NCBI RefSeq assembly: GCF_000805455.1
Contig: NZ_JSUS01000032.1
Span: 124,001-188,000 of the forward strand
Length of the DNA stretch: 64,000 nucleotides
Origin: Acinetobacter sp. A47
Lineage (GTDB): Bacteria > Pseudomonadota > Gammaproteobacteria > Pseudomonadales > Moraxellaceae
Reading direction: 5' to 3'
The notes below the pieces were generated by a model that saw nothing but the letters and a program-made list of their open reading frames with translations, searched no databases and was not told the origin of the DNA. This document shows, in pieces, positions 63,680 through 64,000 of this stretch. Positions within the stretch are counted from its first letter, which is position 1. Each line of letters begins with the position of its first letter. Position numbers and translations under genes: made by a program.

Positions 63680-63680
63680 T

Positions 63681-63914
63681 TCATGCTTGTAATGTTGCCA
63701 TCTTCTGCCAGTACTGGGCTTTCAAGGAATCACGTTCAACCCGGAAGCCTTGATAATACAGTTCTGCTAAAAATAATGCCGCTTTACCATGTCCTGCTTT
63801 TGCAACTTCTTCCAGCTCTTTTACTGCATCCTGGAAGTTCTTTTGCGATTGAATGGTATTCACCGCATTTGCATATACATGCTCGAGATCATGCTGTGTA
63901 AAATGTTGAATCAT
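63681..63914 (-). CDS. Small Sel1-repeat-like protein
   Basis: A 77-residue protein with one Sel1/TPR-like unit: AVKELEEVAKAGHGKAALFLAELYYQGFRVERDSLKAQYWQKMA, the alternating AxxxLAxxYxxG pattern of such repeats. Single-repeat proteins of this size may be adaptors or fragments of longer ones. TTATT-A-AGGAGTTATTATATG upstream gives a ribosome-binding site (AAGGAG). No signal peptide. Function unknown. Confidence 0.7.
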   Translation of the reverse strand: MIQHFTQHDLEHVYANAVNTIQSQKNFQDAVKELEEVAKAGHGKAALFLAELYYQGFRVERDSLKAQYWQKMATLQA

Positions 63915-64000
63915 ATAATAACTCCTTATTTTAATTATGATTACCGCAAATTCTATCCAAAGTTACACTACTTTGAATTTAAGCTACTTTAACTTAGAAT

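Larger units (their letters stand above)
63277..63680. other. Intergenic region with a tandem repeat
   Basis: About 400 bases between the DUF2750-like gene and the Sel1-like gene (both minus strand). No gene seen; the second half is a tandem duplication described separately. Confidence 0.45.

Overview
The window reads as ordinary chromosome of a moderately AT-rich gammaproteobacterium, and gene content and order point strongly to the genus Acinetobacter. The main reasons are the lptD-surA block divergent from amgK-murU, rsmG-parA-parB followed by exbB-exbD-msbA-lpxK-kdsB, cmk-rpsA-ihfB-lapA, a malate synthase G, and holB/pilZ/tatD in the pseudomonad-type order. The genus is inferred from remembered protein families and synteny, not from a search. 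I see no tRNA, rRNA, CRISPR array, insertion sequence or prophage.

Layout. 0-3.8 kb: end of a LysR regulator, then a three-gene sugar-acid catabolism operon (DenD-like dehydrogenase, MFS importer, beta-hydroxyacid dehydrogenase). 3.9-6.3 kb: yaaA, a small gene broken by a stop codon, an HD hydrolase and an uncharacterised protein that may have a DNA-glycosylase fold. 6.4-9.1 kb (minus strand): thiG, thiS, a DUF423 membrane protein, rpoH and a TusA-like protein. 9.1-12.2 kb: cold-shock protein with a long leader, RhlB-type helicase, fba. 12.3-17.9 kb: surA and lptD (outer-membrane biogenesis) divergent from amgK-murU (peptidoglycan recycling). 18-26 kb: rsmG, parAB, exbBD, msbA, lpxK, kdsB and holB, linking chromosome partitioning, lipid A/KDO supply and DNA replication. 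26.1-27.6 kb: a small accessory insertion (secreted protein, lipoprotein, decayed membrane-protein gene) lying between holB and pilZ-tatD. 28.8-32.3 kb: a TetR regulator and a type II secretion minor-pseudopilin operon gspH-I-J-K. 32.4-39.2 kb: a queD-like gene, ung, an enoyl-CoA hydratase-like gene, tadA, an SRPBCC protein, cmk, rpsA, ihfB, lapA. 39.3-48.9 kb: accessory transport and regulation (azlCD with an XRE-cupin regulator, pyrF, a LysO-type exporter, TetR plus Bcr/CflA pump, a Baeyer-Villiger-type monooxygenase with an AraC regulator) and zapE. 49-64 kb: glcB, a 2OG-Fe(II) oxygenase, a SRAP protein, MarR, hydrolase, brnQ, map, LysR, an HD protein, grxD, argD, a CBS protein and small hypothetical genes.

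The most unusual feature is in gspI (29984-30697). Between its start codon and the prepilin cleavage motif sits an in-frame array of about eight mini-palindromes with 3-nt loops, mostly about 30 nt apart, containing two near-identical 77-bp copies. It would give a 115-residue prepilin leader. Other items for a second look are two small genes interrupted by in-frame TGA codons, a 97-bp tandem repeat beside a small Sel1-like gene, an 18-bp near-palindromic operator candidate in front of the Bcr/CflA pump, and paired palindromes upstream of brnQ.
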